Origin: Nymphaea colorata
Taxonomy: Eukaryota > Streptophyta > Magnoliopsida > Nymphaeales > Nymphaeaceae
Assembly (NCBI RefSeq): GCF_008831285.2
Contig: NC_045139.1
Span: forward strand, 6,666,204 to 6,730,203
Length of the DNA stretch: 64,000 bases
Direction of reading: 5' to 3'
Made by a program: the position numbers and the translations under genes. Shown here piece by piece: positions 39,601 through 52,212 of this stretch; the stretch's first letter is position 1; every line of letters starts with the position of its first letter. The notes under the pieces are model-generated. The model saw nothing but the letters and a program-made list of their open reading frames with translations, did not search any database and was not told the DNA's origin.

Positions 39601-40046
39601 ACATAATATGGTTGAAGTAAAGCAAACTTTCTAAAGTATCATTTGCAAACAAATAAGTTCAAATTTTGAATTGTGTTTCTAGCTAAGTATATATATATAT
39701 ATATATAAGAAATTTGAAATCAACGGGAAGCCGAATGTTGTGGGACGACTAGCTATTTAAAAGCACCACTAAAAACATCATAAACCGTCAATAAAATCAC
39801 CACAATCCATGACTGACTACCTTATAAACTGTTGCTAATGCCCTTGTGGCAGAATAGTTATAAGCCTTTTGTCATCTGGCAACATTGGGCAGCCGGCTGA
39901 TTCGCCTTGAGTAGTGTTTTACCTCCAGTTTTGACAACATAATTTGCATTTTCAAGACGCGAAAATTGGCATAATAGGCTTGGCCTTGACTGTCATGGTG
40001 CAAATTGTATGGGTTGTATTTCATGTTGATATTGATAATGACAACA

Positions 40047-40260
40047 GTTTGTTATTGTTTCGTGAATCTGTTTAAAAGAATTGTTATTATAATATTTCAA
40101 GTTTGTTATTGTTTTGAATCTGTTTAAAAGAATTGTTATTATAATATTTCAAGTTTGTTATTGTTTCGTGAATCTATCTAAAATATTGTGAGAGATTCAT
40201 GACATTGTTATTATAATATTTCATGAATCTATTTCGATCTTTAAAAATCTAACTGTTATT
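40047..40260. repeat. AT-rich tandem repeat, 52-54-bp unit, about three to four copies
   Basis: Units starting GTTTGTTATTGTTT and containing TTGTTATTATAATATTTCA begin at 40047, 40101 and 40153. A shorter, rearranged unit follows to about 40260. Confidence 0.9.
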
Positions 40261-41525
40261 GTTAAGAAATTCCGTTTTGGACCTGTTTATGAAATAAATA
40301 TGAACTTAGATGCAAGTGCAAATAGGAAATTGGAAGGTATATTTTTCTTTTCTGTTTTCCTTTTTAGAGCTTCATTTGTATTAATAAGTGACAAAAAAAA
40401 TAAACAAAATTTTGTATGAAGAAATGATTAATTACATTTGTTTTAGTTGCTTATATATTTTAACAATATTTATTTAATCTATAAATAAATTTTGTTATAT
40501 TTTACTATGCATTCGTGCTTCCCTAACTAGACTACTTTCAACTGTTGGAATATGAATTATGAAAACATAAATTTCAAGAACATTATATTCTTCTTATCAA
40601 ATGCCTTATTAATATGCAACACCTACTAGAAGAATCTCAGGACCTGATAATTATAAAAAAAAAAAAAAACCACTCAAATGTACTTTACAGTTGTGATTTT
40701 CATGTGGAAAAAAACCTAACAATTTAGTAAAAATATTTTCCTTATGATTCAAACTATGATGTTTGCGTATATTGTAAAAAAATGTAATTTCTATTGAAGT
40801 TCTTAAAAATTCTATTGTAAAAAACTTAAATCTATATTGTTAACATAGAAGGAATGATCGAATACCAACAGTCAATCAAGTTGCTCTCTGATTTTACTTA
40901 AGGAGATGCAAAATACATACCAACGGTCATTTAGTTGTCAATGCATATGTACACCAACATCAATGTCTATATTGATGAAGTAGCAAAACTATATGTGAAA
41001 TTCATACCATTGAGTGGTTCTGCGTGGTTTAAGTGGGTAAACGTATAATTGATGTTTGGTTACATAGTTAGAACTTTGGAAATTGGCACGGAAGAATGTT
41101 TGCCTACCCGAATGTTTGTATTTGTTGTTTCTGCTTTCGCTGTCAAATGAGTAATCACACTTTAAATTCCATGGCAGACGCTTTGTTTGCAAGCCTAAGC
41201 AGCCATGCAGTGAGAGTTAGGGCACAAATCACGCTGTTCTATACGATCAAGAGTGCAAGTGGTCGGATGATTCGGATCTAGTTTGATGATGTGGGTAATT
41301 CAATGATCTAGATTCGATTTCGATGCAATTTCTAATGTATATTTTTGCTATCCAATCTATTTTGCAATGCGACGCCCTTATCGTATCGATCAAATGGGGA
41401 AATTCCAAGATTTTCTTGAAAAATTTTTACTATTTGAAAGGGTGATGATATCCGTATGGGTAGCCGCTTGACTCGGAAGTGTTTGGAAGTAGCAAGGTGG
41501 CGAATTTACTCAGTGAGGATATTCA

Positions 41526-41551
41526 TCTCTCTCTCTCTCTCTCTCTCTCTT
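41526..41551. repeat. CT microsatellite upstream of the DUF212 gene
   Basis: An uninterrupted CT run lies about 190 bases upstream of the start codon, in the probable 5' UTR or core promoter. CT tracts in this position are common in plant genes. Confidence 0.9.
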
Positions 41552-41738
41552 GAGTTCCTGCATTTGCCCGCGAAATCAGGATCAAATCAATCGTGTATTG
41601 TTAGAGAAAGAGTCCCCCCTATCTGCATGGCTCTTTTCCGTCATCCCCACGTCGAGAATCGCAAGGTTGAGTTTGGTGCATGAGACGAGTGTGCTTGTGG
41701 GGGACAGAGAGAGCGAGAGAGAGAAACTGGTCGTAGTG

Positions 41739-44700
41739 ATGGAAGAATCTGTTTTCCCTTCCTCTTCGTCAGTGTTGGAGCTGCCGGCGACTAGCTCGCC
41801 ATCTTTGCTGAGCAATTCTCCTCTTTTTTTGGCTTGGGCGGCTTTTGCGATTGGACAGTCGTTCAAATTCTTCATCTTGTGGTACTTTCCCTTGACTGTG
41901 CGTGCCTTCTGTTCTGTGGTTTTTCTTTACTCTAGCCTTGGAAAACTTGATGCTTTGTTGCTTATCTAAACCATGCGTGAAATCTGTTAAGATCAATAGC
42001 TACCCCCTTCTCTTTTGGCTTTCCTCTAAGTTTGGTTTTCTCTCTATCATGACGTCCTCTTCGGGGAGCAGTTTGTGGCTAGTCTGCTTCTCATTGTGTC
42101 AATTTTATGAACTAGCAACTGCCATAACTAAGACTAAGAATCTGGATTTTCACCACGGTAGCAGTCAGCGGTCATGTAAGTCCTGCCTCTGTTTGTGATA
42201 TGATATTATGATGATAATAAGGAAGGAAACTTCTTCGGACTGTGGCCCCTTCCTGCTGAAAAATTTTACCTGAAAAATTATAATTTACTTTAGGAATGCA
42301 GGTATAAAGAAAGGCGATTCGATGCTAAGCTACTCATTGGATCTGGTGGGATGCCGTCATCTCATTCTGCCACGGTTACGGCACTCGCAGTTTCTATTGG
42401 ACTCCAAGAAGGATTTGACGGATCACTATTTGCTGTCGCAGCAGTCTTGGCTTCTGTTGTATGTTCCTTCCTTTTTTCCTGTTTTGCATTTACATAAGCA
42501 GGAAATAAGATCCACTTTTTCTATCAATAGTAAAATCTTAGCTTGCTTCTTCACCTACATGTATGATGAACACTCTTTTCTGATGCTGCTCATTTCAGGA
42601 GAAAATTAATACCGTTCAACGTGATGCTTTTTGTGATAAATAACTATCGAGGACATAATACCTATCTTAAAGGCTCATTTACAATCTCTTGGAGTCGGAT
42701 GTTATATGGACAACACAAACTTAAGAAAGCAAGATGGGGAATGCATTTTTATGTGTATGTGCATGTTTTGTCTTCACAGCTTCTAATTATTGCTCATTTC
42801 AGTCGCCAAAACAAACAAAACTATGTATTATCATTCTACTAGAGCAGTGAAGGTTTAAGATAATCCCAAGAAAACCAAATAGTCTTCAGTTAAAGAAAGC
42901 TAGATATTGTATTAGCATTCACTTAGTTGTCCGTTTTTCTGCCTTATAGACAGTGGATACACTGTTTTAACAACTGATGCCAGTTCATGCTCACTTTCTC
43001 TTGATATATTTGTATGTTTCAGCCAATTTTTCATTCGTGGAAATAATTTTCTCCACTTATAGTAGTTATTTTTTCCTAAATTTGCTTGCAGGTCATGTAC
43101 GATGCTTTTGGTGTTAGATTACACGCTGGGCGGCAGGCTGAGGTAATACTTGCTTCCGTTTCTTTTACCTTGTTTTCTCCTGTTTAACTTGGTCCTTCTA
43201 AAGGCAGTGTAATCTGTTCAGGTGACTTTTGTTAGTTAATCAGGGATCCGTCTTCTTCCTTTTCTTACCAATTGCAGAAAATGCTGAGGATGAAAATTGC
43301 ACGTGCTTGCCACACACACACACATATATGGAGATTTGGTCCCTCTTAACAGTCCATACTGTATGGGCAGTTATGATCTTTGCTTTGTGCATCTTGACCA
43401 GATAAGAATCTACGGATTACTTATTTTGGTCTTTGGACCATGTTTTTCTAACAGTTGAAAAATAGATAATTGTGAGCCATGTTTATATACTGGACATGTA
43501 AAAGTGTTTCCTGCTAGGCAAATGACTTAATTACATCCACGTGGTTAAATTCCAAAAAATAATGTGAAAAAAATGAGTAATATTGTCAATATTTTCGTGC
43601 AGTATGTAAATTTGAGATTTTCTTTACCTCAGAATGCCTGTCGAGTGCCATCCAAATAAGTCCCTTAAGATATATCTATCATGGTCCTTAGGAGTATGAT
43701 AGAAAATGTAATTTTTAAAATTTGAAAATCTAGATAGTTATGAGCCATTGATTTCTGGAGCTCTCCATTAGTTTGTAAATAAATGTTCTAATGGTGGATT
43801 TTTACTAAACAAATGATATAGAATAGAATGCATCTTTTCCCTAGATTGCACAAAAGAATATGGAAAAATATCATAATTGCTACATCAGAATGGTCCCCAC
43901 CAATTAATTAGTATATGTGTATGTGTGTGTGTGTGTTTGTGTATGCACATGTCCATGTGTGGAATTTTGAAAATATTATGTCAGAAGACCTTAAAATTTT
44001 GATATAAAAAGCAAAATATTGTGAGTATAGAATAATACAGGAGAGGAGACTCAAAATGTTGCTGTATGACCACAAAAATTTCATTTGTTGCTCTCCTAAG
44101 CAACACTCTCACTAAGTAATTGTGCTTCTCTCTCTTGTGTGCTTCAGAAAACACAAGACCTTTAAATATTATGTTACTTGGCAGTTGGCCTGAGCAGCAC
44201 TCAGAAACTGCTGCATACAAGCCATAGTTTTTAGAGTTTAGTGTCAGGTCGTGCAATCTTGTTTCATATCTTGGAATTCTAAAATAAAATATGCTCGAAG
44301 GATAAATCAGGCAGCTCAGAGACACATTGATGACAATGACCCGAGAGCAAGCAGAAGCATAGTTGAGTCTTGAGACTACTCCAGCACAATTATCTGAGCA
44401 AGAGTAGCAATTTTTTGGTAGTGTATTCCAAACAAATAGATTTATTTTCTTGTGGTGATGCAAGTTGCTTTGATCACCTTTCGGAATAACCCTTATCTGA
44501 TACTGGAGATTTGACACTACTGTACGGATGCATTATCTACTGTTACCAATTGTTTGTAAGTTGAAAGTACTTCTGCATTCACTTTACAACCGGACTCTTT
44601 ACAGGTGCTGAATCAGATTGTATTTGAGCTACCGGCAGAGCATCCTCTGTCTGACACTAGGCCGCTGCGTGAACTTCTGGGACACACTCCACCTCAGGTC

Positions 44701-45579
44701 CTTCTTTCCATTCCCCTAGATATGGTCGACCTCTTGGTATTCCATTTTAAAATATTAGTAGTTTGTCAATATGAGATATTTCAAAAATTTTAGAAGAATT
44801 TCTCCTTTTTTACTTTATTTGTGTTGGAAATCTGCAGTCATTGTGCATCAGTAAATAGTAATCATATATCTGGAGATGCATCTGTGGGCATCTCCCAACT
44901 TTTGTGGCCCAGGTGCCTCTTACATCTCTAGCTTTCAGTATTGGTCAATACTGTGGCATAGTTTCAGTTCTGAGGTCAGGTGCTTCTAACAACAAATCAT
45001 AGGAGTCAGGCTCCATGAAGGCTATGTGACTTCAGTGATTTCATGTGGTATAATTGTTTCTAAATTCATTTATATTGGCCTGTAACTGACTCTTGTTATT
45101 GCACAATCCATGATGGTAAAAAAAGTGCAACTCTCAAGTAGTAGCATTTTGCTAGTAAAATGAACTGGCAATCTTAGTCCTCTCGCAACTTGTCATGTTC
45201 CAGAAACAGCAAAAGTATGTCCACTGTTCTAAATGAATACTAAGTAACCATTTCCAAGGTGTGGAGACATCTAGTTTTTGTTTCTTTTGAATACCAGCAT
45301 CTCAACTTGATGTTCTCTAACCTGCTATTTCACTTAGATATTGGGCATTTTTGAACGTAAGTTAAGCTGATCATATCAGCTTCACAATATTTGGTTAAGC
45401 TGAAACATTAGAAAATAAACTGTGCTATGATTGTAAGTATGCTTTCACATCCATGTAGATACTTGGATTTGAATTGACGTTTAAATGCTTTGGACTCTCA
45501 GGTTTTTGCTGGATCAATGCTTGGACTTGCTATTGCTCTTGTGGGCTATGCCATATCTAAATCAGTAATTGTGGGGTGA
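41739..45579 (+). CDS. DUF212 membrane protein (acid phosphatase/vanadium haloperoxidase-related family)
   Basis: Small integral membrane protein of the DUF212 (YuiD-like) family, annotated by distant similarity to PAP2 phosphatases and haloperoxidases; no enzymatic activity is established to my knowledge. Five exons: 41739-41881, 42302-42458, 43092-43142, 44605-44697 and 45502-45579 (stop TGA), all GT-AG with consistent phases, giving 173 residues. A short Ser-rich start is followed by a hydrophobic segment (LFLAWAAFAIGQSFKFFILW), then the family core GSGGMPSSHSATVTALA, a second hydrophobic stretch (LFAVAAVLASVVMYDAFGV), the HAGRQAEVLNQIV segment, LLGHTPPQVFAGSMLGLAIA and a final membrane segment. 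The intron 4 donor is GTCCTT, which is weak but GT. The 3' end faces the malate synthase gene, with 837 bp between the stops. The ATG chosen is the first that directly precedes the family sequence. Confidence 0.94.
43915..43950. repeat. GT microsatellite in DUF212 intron 3
   Basis: A run of TATGTGTGTGTGTGTG-type repeats lies in the 1.46 kb intron between exons 3 and 4. It is simple sequence only. Confidence 0.85.
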
Positions 45580-46416
45580 TACACTCTTTAAGTGATCAGC
45601 TGCTTCACCAAGAAGTCTCTGCACCAGTAGATGCTGACAATCACCTTGAACTCAGGAAGTTCTGCTATAGACTTTCTCAATCAGCTTCTTGCATCTGATC
45701 GGTTATTCACTGTGACAGTGTGTTGTCACATGTAGCGTGAACATTGGTTCTCACCTTATTTGCTTGGAAGCAATAAGTTGCATGTATATAGGCAATTCTG
45801 ATCCACTTTTCTGAGATTGATTGCGTACTCTTTTCTTTGGCTTATTACATGGTCACATAGTGTCAGTTTCTAGGTCGTGTGTATGGCTTCATCTCTATCC
45901 AGAGATGGTTATTCCTGGTTTTTCGTGTTCTCATAAATTTTTCTCATTTTTCATGTAGAAACTTCCATTAGTATTTGTTATCAATATTTTTGCACTGCTC
46001 TTTCGGGTTTCTACTTGATGTGGTGTCCTGATAATATCAGTCCAGCGGTTGAGTTTCTCTTGCATCTTCCAACTCTTTGTAACATACAGACACATGCACA
46101 TGCACGTATACATGTACATACGTGCATAGATTTTTAACATCAATACTCTATTAGTGTTTGGTAGCAGAATTTTTTGGTCCATGACTCCTTGTGCTCTAGC
46201 ATTCGCAACTAAAAGTCAGATAGCTGTGCAAGTGGTTGCCCATCTAGTTCCTGCCATGAAGAACATTATAATGGGTAACCTGATGCGATTCAGAATTTCA
46301 AATAACTTTGTCTGGGCCTTTTTCATTTTCAAATATCAGTCACAAAATAAACTGCCATTTTATTGCCATTATATTTCTAGGCATCCTTTTTTCCATCTAA
46401 AGGAGGACGGGAATTC
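45580..46416. other. Shared 3' flank of the DUF212 and malate synthase genes
   Basis: Both genes end into this 837-bp interval from opposite sides, so it should hold both 3' UTRs. There is no further open frame of interest. A TACA/CACA-rich stretch lies near 46085-46125. I cannot place the poly(A) sites by eye. Confidence 0.6.
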
Positions 46417-49070
46417 TTAAAGTTTTGAACATGCATCAGGATGAAACTGTACTATCTGGTTGTAGGCCTCTAATGTAAGGAAATCATCAAGGGTTGGAGT
46501 GGTGCACTGTCTAGTGAAAATGTTACATGCCTTTCTAAACATCCCCTCTGCAAAACGTTCGTGGCCAACTTCTCTCTCTATCCTTGCCATCTCCTCTTTC
46601 ACCACTCTTTCGAACAATTCCATGGTAGCCTTCAATTTTATGCGGCCTTCACCCTCCAAGACTGCACCATGTTTAATCCACTGCCAGTTCTGGACCCTGC
46701 AGATTTCTGCAGTTGCAGCATCTTCCATGAGATGATACAGTGGTACAGATCCCGTCCCACTGAGCCACGCTGCCAGATACTGTATACCAACACGTACATT
46801 GAGTCTTAGAGCATCGACAGTTTGTGTCCCCCGAGGTCTTTGGAGCAGGTCATCTTCTGTAATTCCAGAGGAGTCTTCACGCTTCTTGATCTCAATTTGG
46901 TTTGGTCCATTTTTCATGTTGTTATTGAAAACCTCCATTACCAGCTGTATCAGGCCTGGATGAGCAGCCCATGTGCCATCATGTCCTGCATGAACTTCTC
47001 GTAATTTGTCCTTGAAGACCAACTCCAGTGCTGCTTCATTTGCAACATCATCATCCTTAATTGGAATTTGGGCTGCCTGCAGATTAAATGTAAAACTTTT
47101 AGCGTATCCTTTTCTGTTCCCATATCTTGCTTGTGCTTGCCCACATTACTCCTTTTAGCTGGCACATGCAGCCAATGTTAGACAATCCAGTAGGATTAAA
47201 TAGTTATGGACAGTCCTACATAATCAGGCGTACCAATCTGGTTCAGACTCAGAACATGGTTCACAAGGCTCTGCTTCTGCTACAACCTTTTCTTCACTTG
47301 AAGTCAAGGGAAACCTAAGCCTGAACCCTCTTAGGAACAGTAAAATCCCTGGATGTCCCCCTGAGGTCAGCTTGTCTCCTAGAATATCTGAAAGGCAAGA
47401 AAAAATCAAAAAAAAAAAAAAAAACTCAAGTACGTGAAAAATTTTATTTGTGGAAAAAACTCAATTATTGGTCTGGTTGGAACGAGCTTCTAGTTTTCGA
47501 ATCCACAGTTTCTGCCTAATCTTGTTTTCAAGTGTAATAGTACTTCCAGTTGCAGTTCTTTTTTGCCCCTTTTTCTTAGAAATGAACTTTAACTTTTTTC
47601 TATTTTTGTATAAATCGTCTGTTTTCTTTCTTCCATCTTTTCGATTGCATAACCTAAAAGGCTAAAACACATTCATGATTGAACGACTTTGGGCTATTCG
47701 AGATTTTGCTAGCCATGATCACACAGATCAAGAGAACCTTCTGATTTCTACATCTCGTTTTCTTAGTTTCACATTAATCTGATGCAATTGTTTGGCAAGC
47801 CGGATTCGTTGAAGGTATTACATGGAACAAACTTATTGGTCGTCAAAGAACGTAGCCATTCCAGAACTTCCTCACCATGCAACAAAAAATTGGCTGCATG
47901 GGAAAAACCATCTACTGCTGGTCCAAACATGAATCAGATATAAAAAGCCAAAAAGGAAAAGAAATCCTACCATGCCACCCATTGCATGCACGCCTCTCCT
48001 ATGGCATGTGTAAATAAGGAGGTCCGAGTATGACTTCATTAGGTGCTGTGTCATGCCAACTTGGACTCTGTCAGGAAGCAGACGGTCTGGGTGTGCTTGA
48101 AAGGTTTTGACATAGCTGAAGATGTAGTCCCATCTTCCACAGTTGAGTCCTAAGGAGTGTTCTCTCAACTCGTACAGTATTTCATCCATCTGAAACACTG
48201 CTGGAAGTGTCTCGATTAAAACAGTTGCTTTGATGCTTCCTCTTGGAATATTAGCTACTTCCTCTGCTCTCTCAAATACCGACTTCCATACCCTTGCTTC
48301 CCTGCCAAAATGTGCCTACATAGCTGATGATATAGTTCTCATGGACCTTTTTTGTTTAATGTATGAGCAAGAAAGGGAAGGACTATGGTTGCACGAGAGT
48401 AGTTTATTAGCTTTCAGGAAGGGTTAAAACCGTTGAGTCCCATTCATATGATGCATCAGAGGTTGTCAAACCTACTTGACAAATTAAAGGAATTAAAGGA
48501 ATCATATATTCATATTAGGTAGACTAATGTGTTTGAACTGATATTGATGCATAGATCCACACAGACAAAAATGCTATGTGTGTGTGTGTGTGTAAGTGTG
48601 CGTGTGTGTATTGACAAGCAGACACCCAACTAAGCCTATTCTGTCAACCAGTTATTGAGAAAGCACAATTCAGACTTGCGGAAATAGTGCCATGCATGTG
48701 CACTTGCCTTGAGTGCTCCATCTTGGGCAGATAGAAGAAAGGTCCAAAGCCTGAGCCTTGTGTTGATCTAAAAATGGCATAGTTATGGTAGAAGTAAAGG
48801 CCAAAATCCACAAGGCAGCCTGTGGCGGGCTCATTATCTATCAGGATGTGAGCCTCTGGCAGGTGCCACGCTCGTGTCCTCACAAAAAGCACTGCCCTCT
48901 CCTCGTTCAGTATATAAAGCCTGTTTCTCTGAGCGTCATGGAAGTTGATGGTTCCATTGACTGCATCCTTCAGATTGACTTGTCCCTTCATGAGGTTATC
49001 CCAAGTTGGTGAGAGGGAGTCTTCAAAATCAGCCTGCATTTAAACCATCATCATCAGCCATTGCTCTCTC

Positions 49071-49148
<78 letters not shown>

Positions 49149-49510
49149 CTCGAGATTACCATGAAAACTTTAGCTCCAGAATTGAGTGCATTGATAATCA
49201 TTTTCCGCTCCACTGGACCAGTGATCTCCACTCTACGGTCAGCTACGACTGAAGGGATCGGTGCACATACCCAGCTCCCCTCCCTTATCCATCGGCTAGC
49301 AGGATCAAACACAGGAAGATCACCAGAATTATACCTCTCTTTTGCTTGCTTTCTGCACTCCATTATGTACTTGACCGGCTGCCTGAATTCTCTATGCAAA
49401 TCGGCCAAGAATTGCAATGCCTCCTTGCTCAAGATGCTGGCATAAGCATCGTCATAATGCCCTCGGATTTCGACTCCATGAGGAACATCATAATTCCTGC
49501 AGTTCTCCAT
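46417..49510 (-). CDS. MLS: Malate synthase, glyoxysomal
   Basis: Condenses glyoxylate with acetyl-CoA to malate in the glyoxylate cycle, in glyoxysomes of seedlings using stored lipid and in senescing tissue. Four exons: 49510-49160, 49033-48708, 48301-47971 and 47076-46417 (stop). They total 1668 nt and 555 residues, the usual plant length. Seen: the family signature [16 protein letters not shown] at about residues 272-287, including the metal-binding Asp; the metal-binding Glu in [16 protein letters not shown] (about 256); [33 protein letters not shown]; and the C-terminal SKL, a type 1 peroxisomal signal. Intron 2 starts with GC (AAG|GCAAGT) instead of GT, and no GT alternative keeps the frame. 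Intron 1 is 126 bp and mostly microsatellite. Exon 1 has an ATG in good position and no in-frame rival. Nothing looks broken. Confidence 0.97.
48573..48610. repeat. GT microsatellite in malate synthase intron 2
   Basis: Short GT/GTGC run in the 406-bp GC-AG intron of the malate synthase gene. Confidence 0.85.
49064..49148. repeat. CT and TA microsatellites filling malate synthase intron 1
   Basis: About 68 bp of CT (read as GA in the gene's sense) followed by about 18 bp of TA occupies some 70 percent of the 126-bp intron 49034-49159. The TA part lies about 12 bases from the donor site. Confidence 0.95.
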
Positions 49511-52212
49511 TTCCTACTTGTTACTGATTGATGCTAAAAGATACTAGAAATATATAAGGGACACGATGATCTGATTGTGCTAATAAGGTATGGGCTTGTC
49601 ATGGAGGTGGTTGCCAGAATCACAACTACTGATATCAGGTTGTTATTTGGTGTCGTTACATTAGTCATCTCCAATAAAAGGCTGGCGTATGCGTCTTACT
49701 TGCAGTGCTTGGCTAATTTAGTGATTAATTCTTGCAGAGATGTTAGCTCATACTCATCCAATTAACTGTTCTAGTTAAGGAAATTAAACTACATTGAAAA
49801 GATACTAATATTCAGTTTAGATTGTTTCATCTCAGTTCATCAGGTCGGCTATCTGAATTCAAAGAAGGTAATTAGTCAAATTCTGGAAATAGGTGTCCAA
49901 ATCCTAGTCCTTGTCTGCATGAATTACTTTAGATATCATTAGTTTGCTTCCCGAATGAATCCCTCCGTCTCGGCGTGTGTGTGATTAAACCAACTTTTTT
50001 AACATTAGCAGCAATAGAATCATTACGTCACCCTTGGGATGGCATAGGTGACTATTTCTAGCAGGAGGTTCCATCGAAAGTGAAGTGACAAGCTCTCGGA
50101 TGCGAACTTCATACTTAACCAAGGCATATAGTATGAAGTTTTGGAAATGCCAGGAGTCAAAATGTCAACTTAGTGAGCCACGGCAGTCTGAACTTAAGTT
50201 ATTTGTCCTCTCAAGCTCGCCGTGTTTAGCCTTGGATCGACTGAAATCTTAAACTGGGTCTGCGAAACCATGTGCAGGCATAAGATTGGTTACATTCAAA
50301 AGCAAATTCGTTGAGCAGAAAGTCGCCCCATTCAAAAGTGAATTTACGATAGATCACAGTCAGGGCTGCACACGAGCCAAGTCGAGCTCGAGCTTGCCCA
50401 GCTCGAGCTCGACTCGACTCAACGAGCTCGAGCTCGAACTCGACTCGAACTCGAGTCGAGCTACCTAACACAAGCTCGAGCTCGACTCGATTAAATAAAG
50501 TCGAGCTCGAGCTCGACTCGATTAACTCGATTAGCTCGTCTAAATAAAATATGATCTTTCTTTTTAAAATATCTAGTAAATTTCATGACGTGGGATGAAA
50601 TTTGTTTACTCATCGAGTATAAACGAGTCGAGTCGAGTATAAACGAGTCGAGTTCTTAAAACTCGAACTCGACTCGTTTACTCATTCGAGTTTCATTGTA
50701 AGCTCGAACTCGACTCGTTTATAAACGAGTCGAGCTCGAGCCGAGTTTAACCAGGCGAGTTCGAGTCGAGCCCGAGCTGGCTCGACTCGTTGTGCAGCCC
50801 TAATCACAGTATTCCAATCTCTTTAGCAGGGCTTGTACGTGGGCTAGAAATGCAGTTGGAGGATCATCTGAACTTTAACATACCTGATGTACTTGCCCAT
50901 TGAAGCTGCAATATGAACTTAGTTATAAGACTTCAAGCTGCAGGCATAGAGTTTACTGTTTGTCAAGCTGAACTTTTAGAAGCTTGTTCCAGGCCATGAT
51001 CATGTCCCTAAACCTTTCATGCAAGACAGTAGGCTATAAACCATTTTGGATTCCATGCGTGTTATAAGTTTCAATGACCTCTTAGCGAAAGCACCTCCAT
51101 CCTGGAAATTAGTTGAAGGTTCGTTTACACCAACTTAAAACTGAAGTCATCCTCAAAGGATTGGCGGTAAAAACTTTTACCCACCAATCTTTTGCGCTAA
51201 TCAGCACAAACAAGTCTTGATAGAGAGATGCGATGGAAAATGAAAAAGAAAACAGTACATAAATCATAATGTCTTCTATCACAATTGCAGACATTTAATG
51301 ATTAGGGTTGACAAGACCATCAATTCTCAAGTGTATACATGATGCTTTCTTAAGACATAATTTGTTCAAGGTTCCAGGAATGTCTGACATACAAGCAAAG
51401 ATACAACTTCCTACTCCTAATCATGGCAACCAGATCATTTCCACAAATATAGCACTAACATTGCTCACAAATGCCCAATCTAATAAAGGAACAAGTGGCT
51501 AATACAAATAGAAAATCGTATTTTTACACCTCTGTGACTTAAAAAATCACAAACTTTTGAGCATAGTTGCATTTGACAAAAAATCAAGTCCATCATCCTG
51601 CTTCTTGGCTGCACGCAAGAAGATCCAGCATCCAGCTTTACTCAGCCTTGATAATAACATCATAACGCAATTCACAGGTACTTGCTCTTCATGGCATTTT
51701 TGTCAAAATGCACAAAGGAGGAAGAACCAAAGTTGAGCATCAGCAAGATGATTGTTGACAGAAATCCAGCATATCGGCTTCAGGAATACACATTTCATGC
51801 ACGGGAAAACTTTGGTGCCCGCAACAGTTGGGGAAACAAAATTTTATCTACATAACCCCCACCGAAAGGGAACTGTTCAAGCCCTGTTCTGCAAAATATC
51901 TCTCTTTCCCAGAAACAAGCATAAAGGGAAAAACCCTGCCCAAAGCATAAAATATAAGCATTACATGGCACTGAGCTTTGCTCCCCAGCCAGATTGTCTA
52001 GACAGCGACAATCCCAAGCAAGACTCTTCAAACACCAGCTGAAAGTAACTTCATTAGGTAACACTCAGGTTGATCCGCATCAACTCAGTCGAAGTTAAGT
52101 AATGTGGCTGCATTTCAGAGAACGAAACTGGTTAAATCCAGCTCAGCTCTCCCCCTTGATTACCAGCAGGAAGGCCCAGTGCTGAGAAAGAATCACGTGT
52201 GCTTGATTCTCT
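49511..52212. other. Malate synthase upstream region and GTE 3' flank
   Basis: About 49511-50350 should contain the malate synthase promoter; I see no unambiguous TATA box to name. A hAT-type MITE lies at 50361-50802. The stretch from about 51000 to 52212 is AT-rich and probably includes the GTE 3' UTR. No open frame here has a recognisable product. Confidence 0.55.
50361..50802. mobile_element. hAT-type MITE with GAGCTCG-rich body
   Basis: The element is 442 bp and is flanked by exact 8-bp target duplications ATCACAGT (50353-50360 and 50803-50810). The ends are inverted: CAGGGCTGCACACGAG on the left and, as reverse complement, TAGGGCTGCACAACGAG on the right, the C/TAGGG start typical of hAT elements. 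The body consists of many GAGCTCGAGCTCG and ACTCGACTCG words in both orientations around an AT-rich centre (about 50540-50640). It has no coding capacity. It sits about 850 bp upstream of the malate synthase start codon. Confidence 0.93.

Larger units (their letters stand above)
32462..41738. other. Gene-free interval between the divergent ankyrin and DUF212 genes
   Basis: Roughly 32462-32740 is the probable 5' UTR and promoter of the ankyrin gene, with GA-rich tracts at 32620-32645. Beyond that I see AT-rich DNA with a tRNA-derived SINE-like block near 37397-37446, a 43-bp perfect duplication (39515-39600), a TA run near 39690-39710, a 54-bp tandem repeat (40047-40260) and a CT run at 41526-41551 in the probable DUF212 leader. 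Open frames such as 37071-37526 (minus) have no recognisable domain. Confidence 0.6.

Noticed and set aside
51660..51780. Short minus-strand frame ending in NAMKSKYL that resembles the end of a membrane protein
   Set aside because: No room for upstream exons between it and the GTE stop codon, and no convincing acceptor; taken as chance within the GTE 3' flank.
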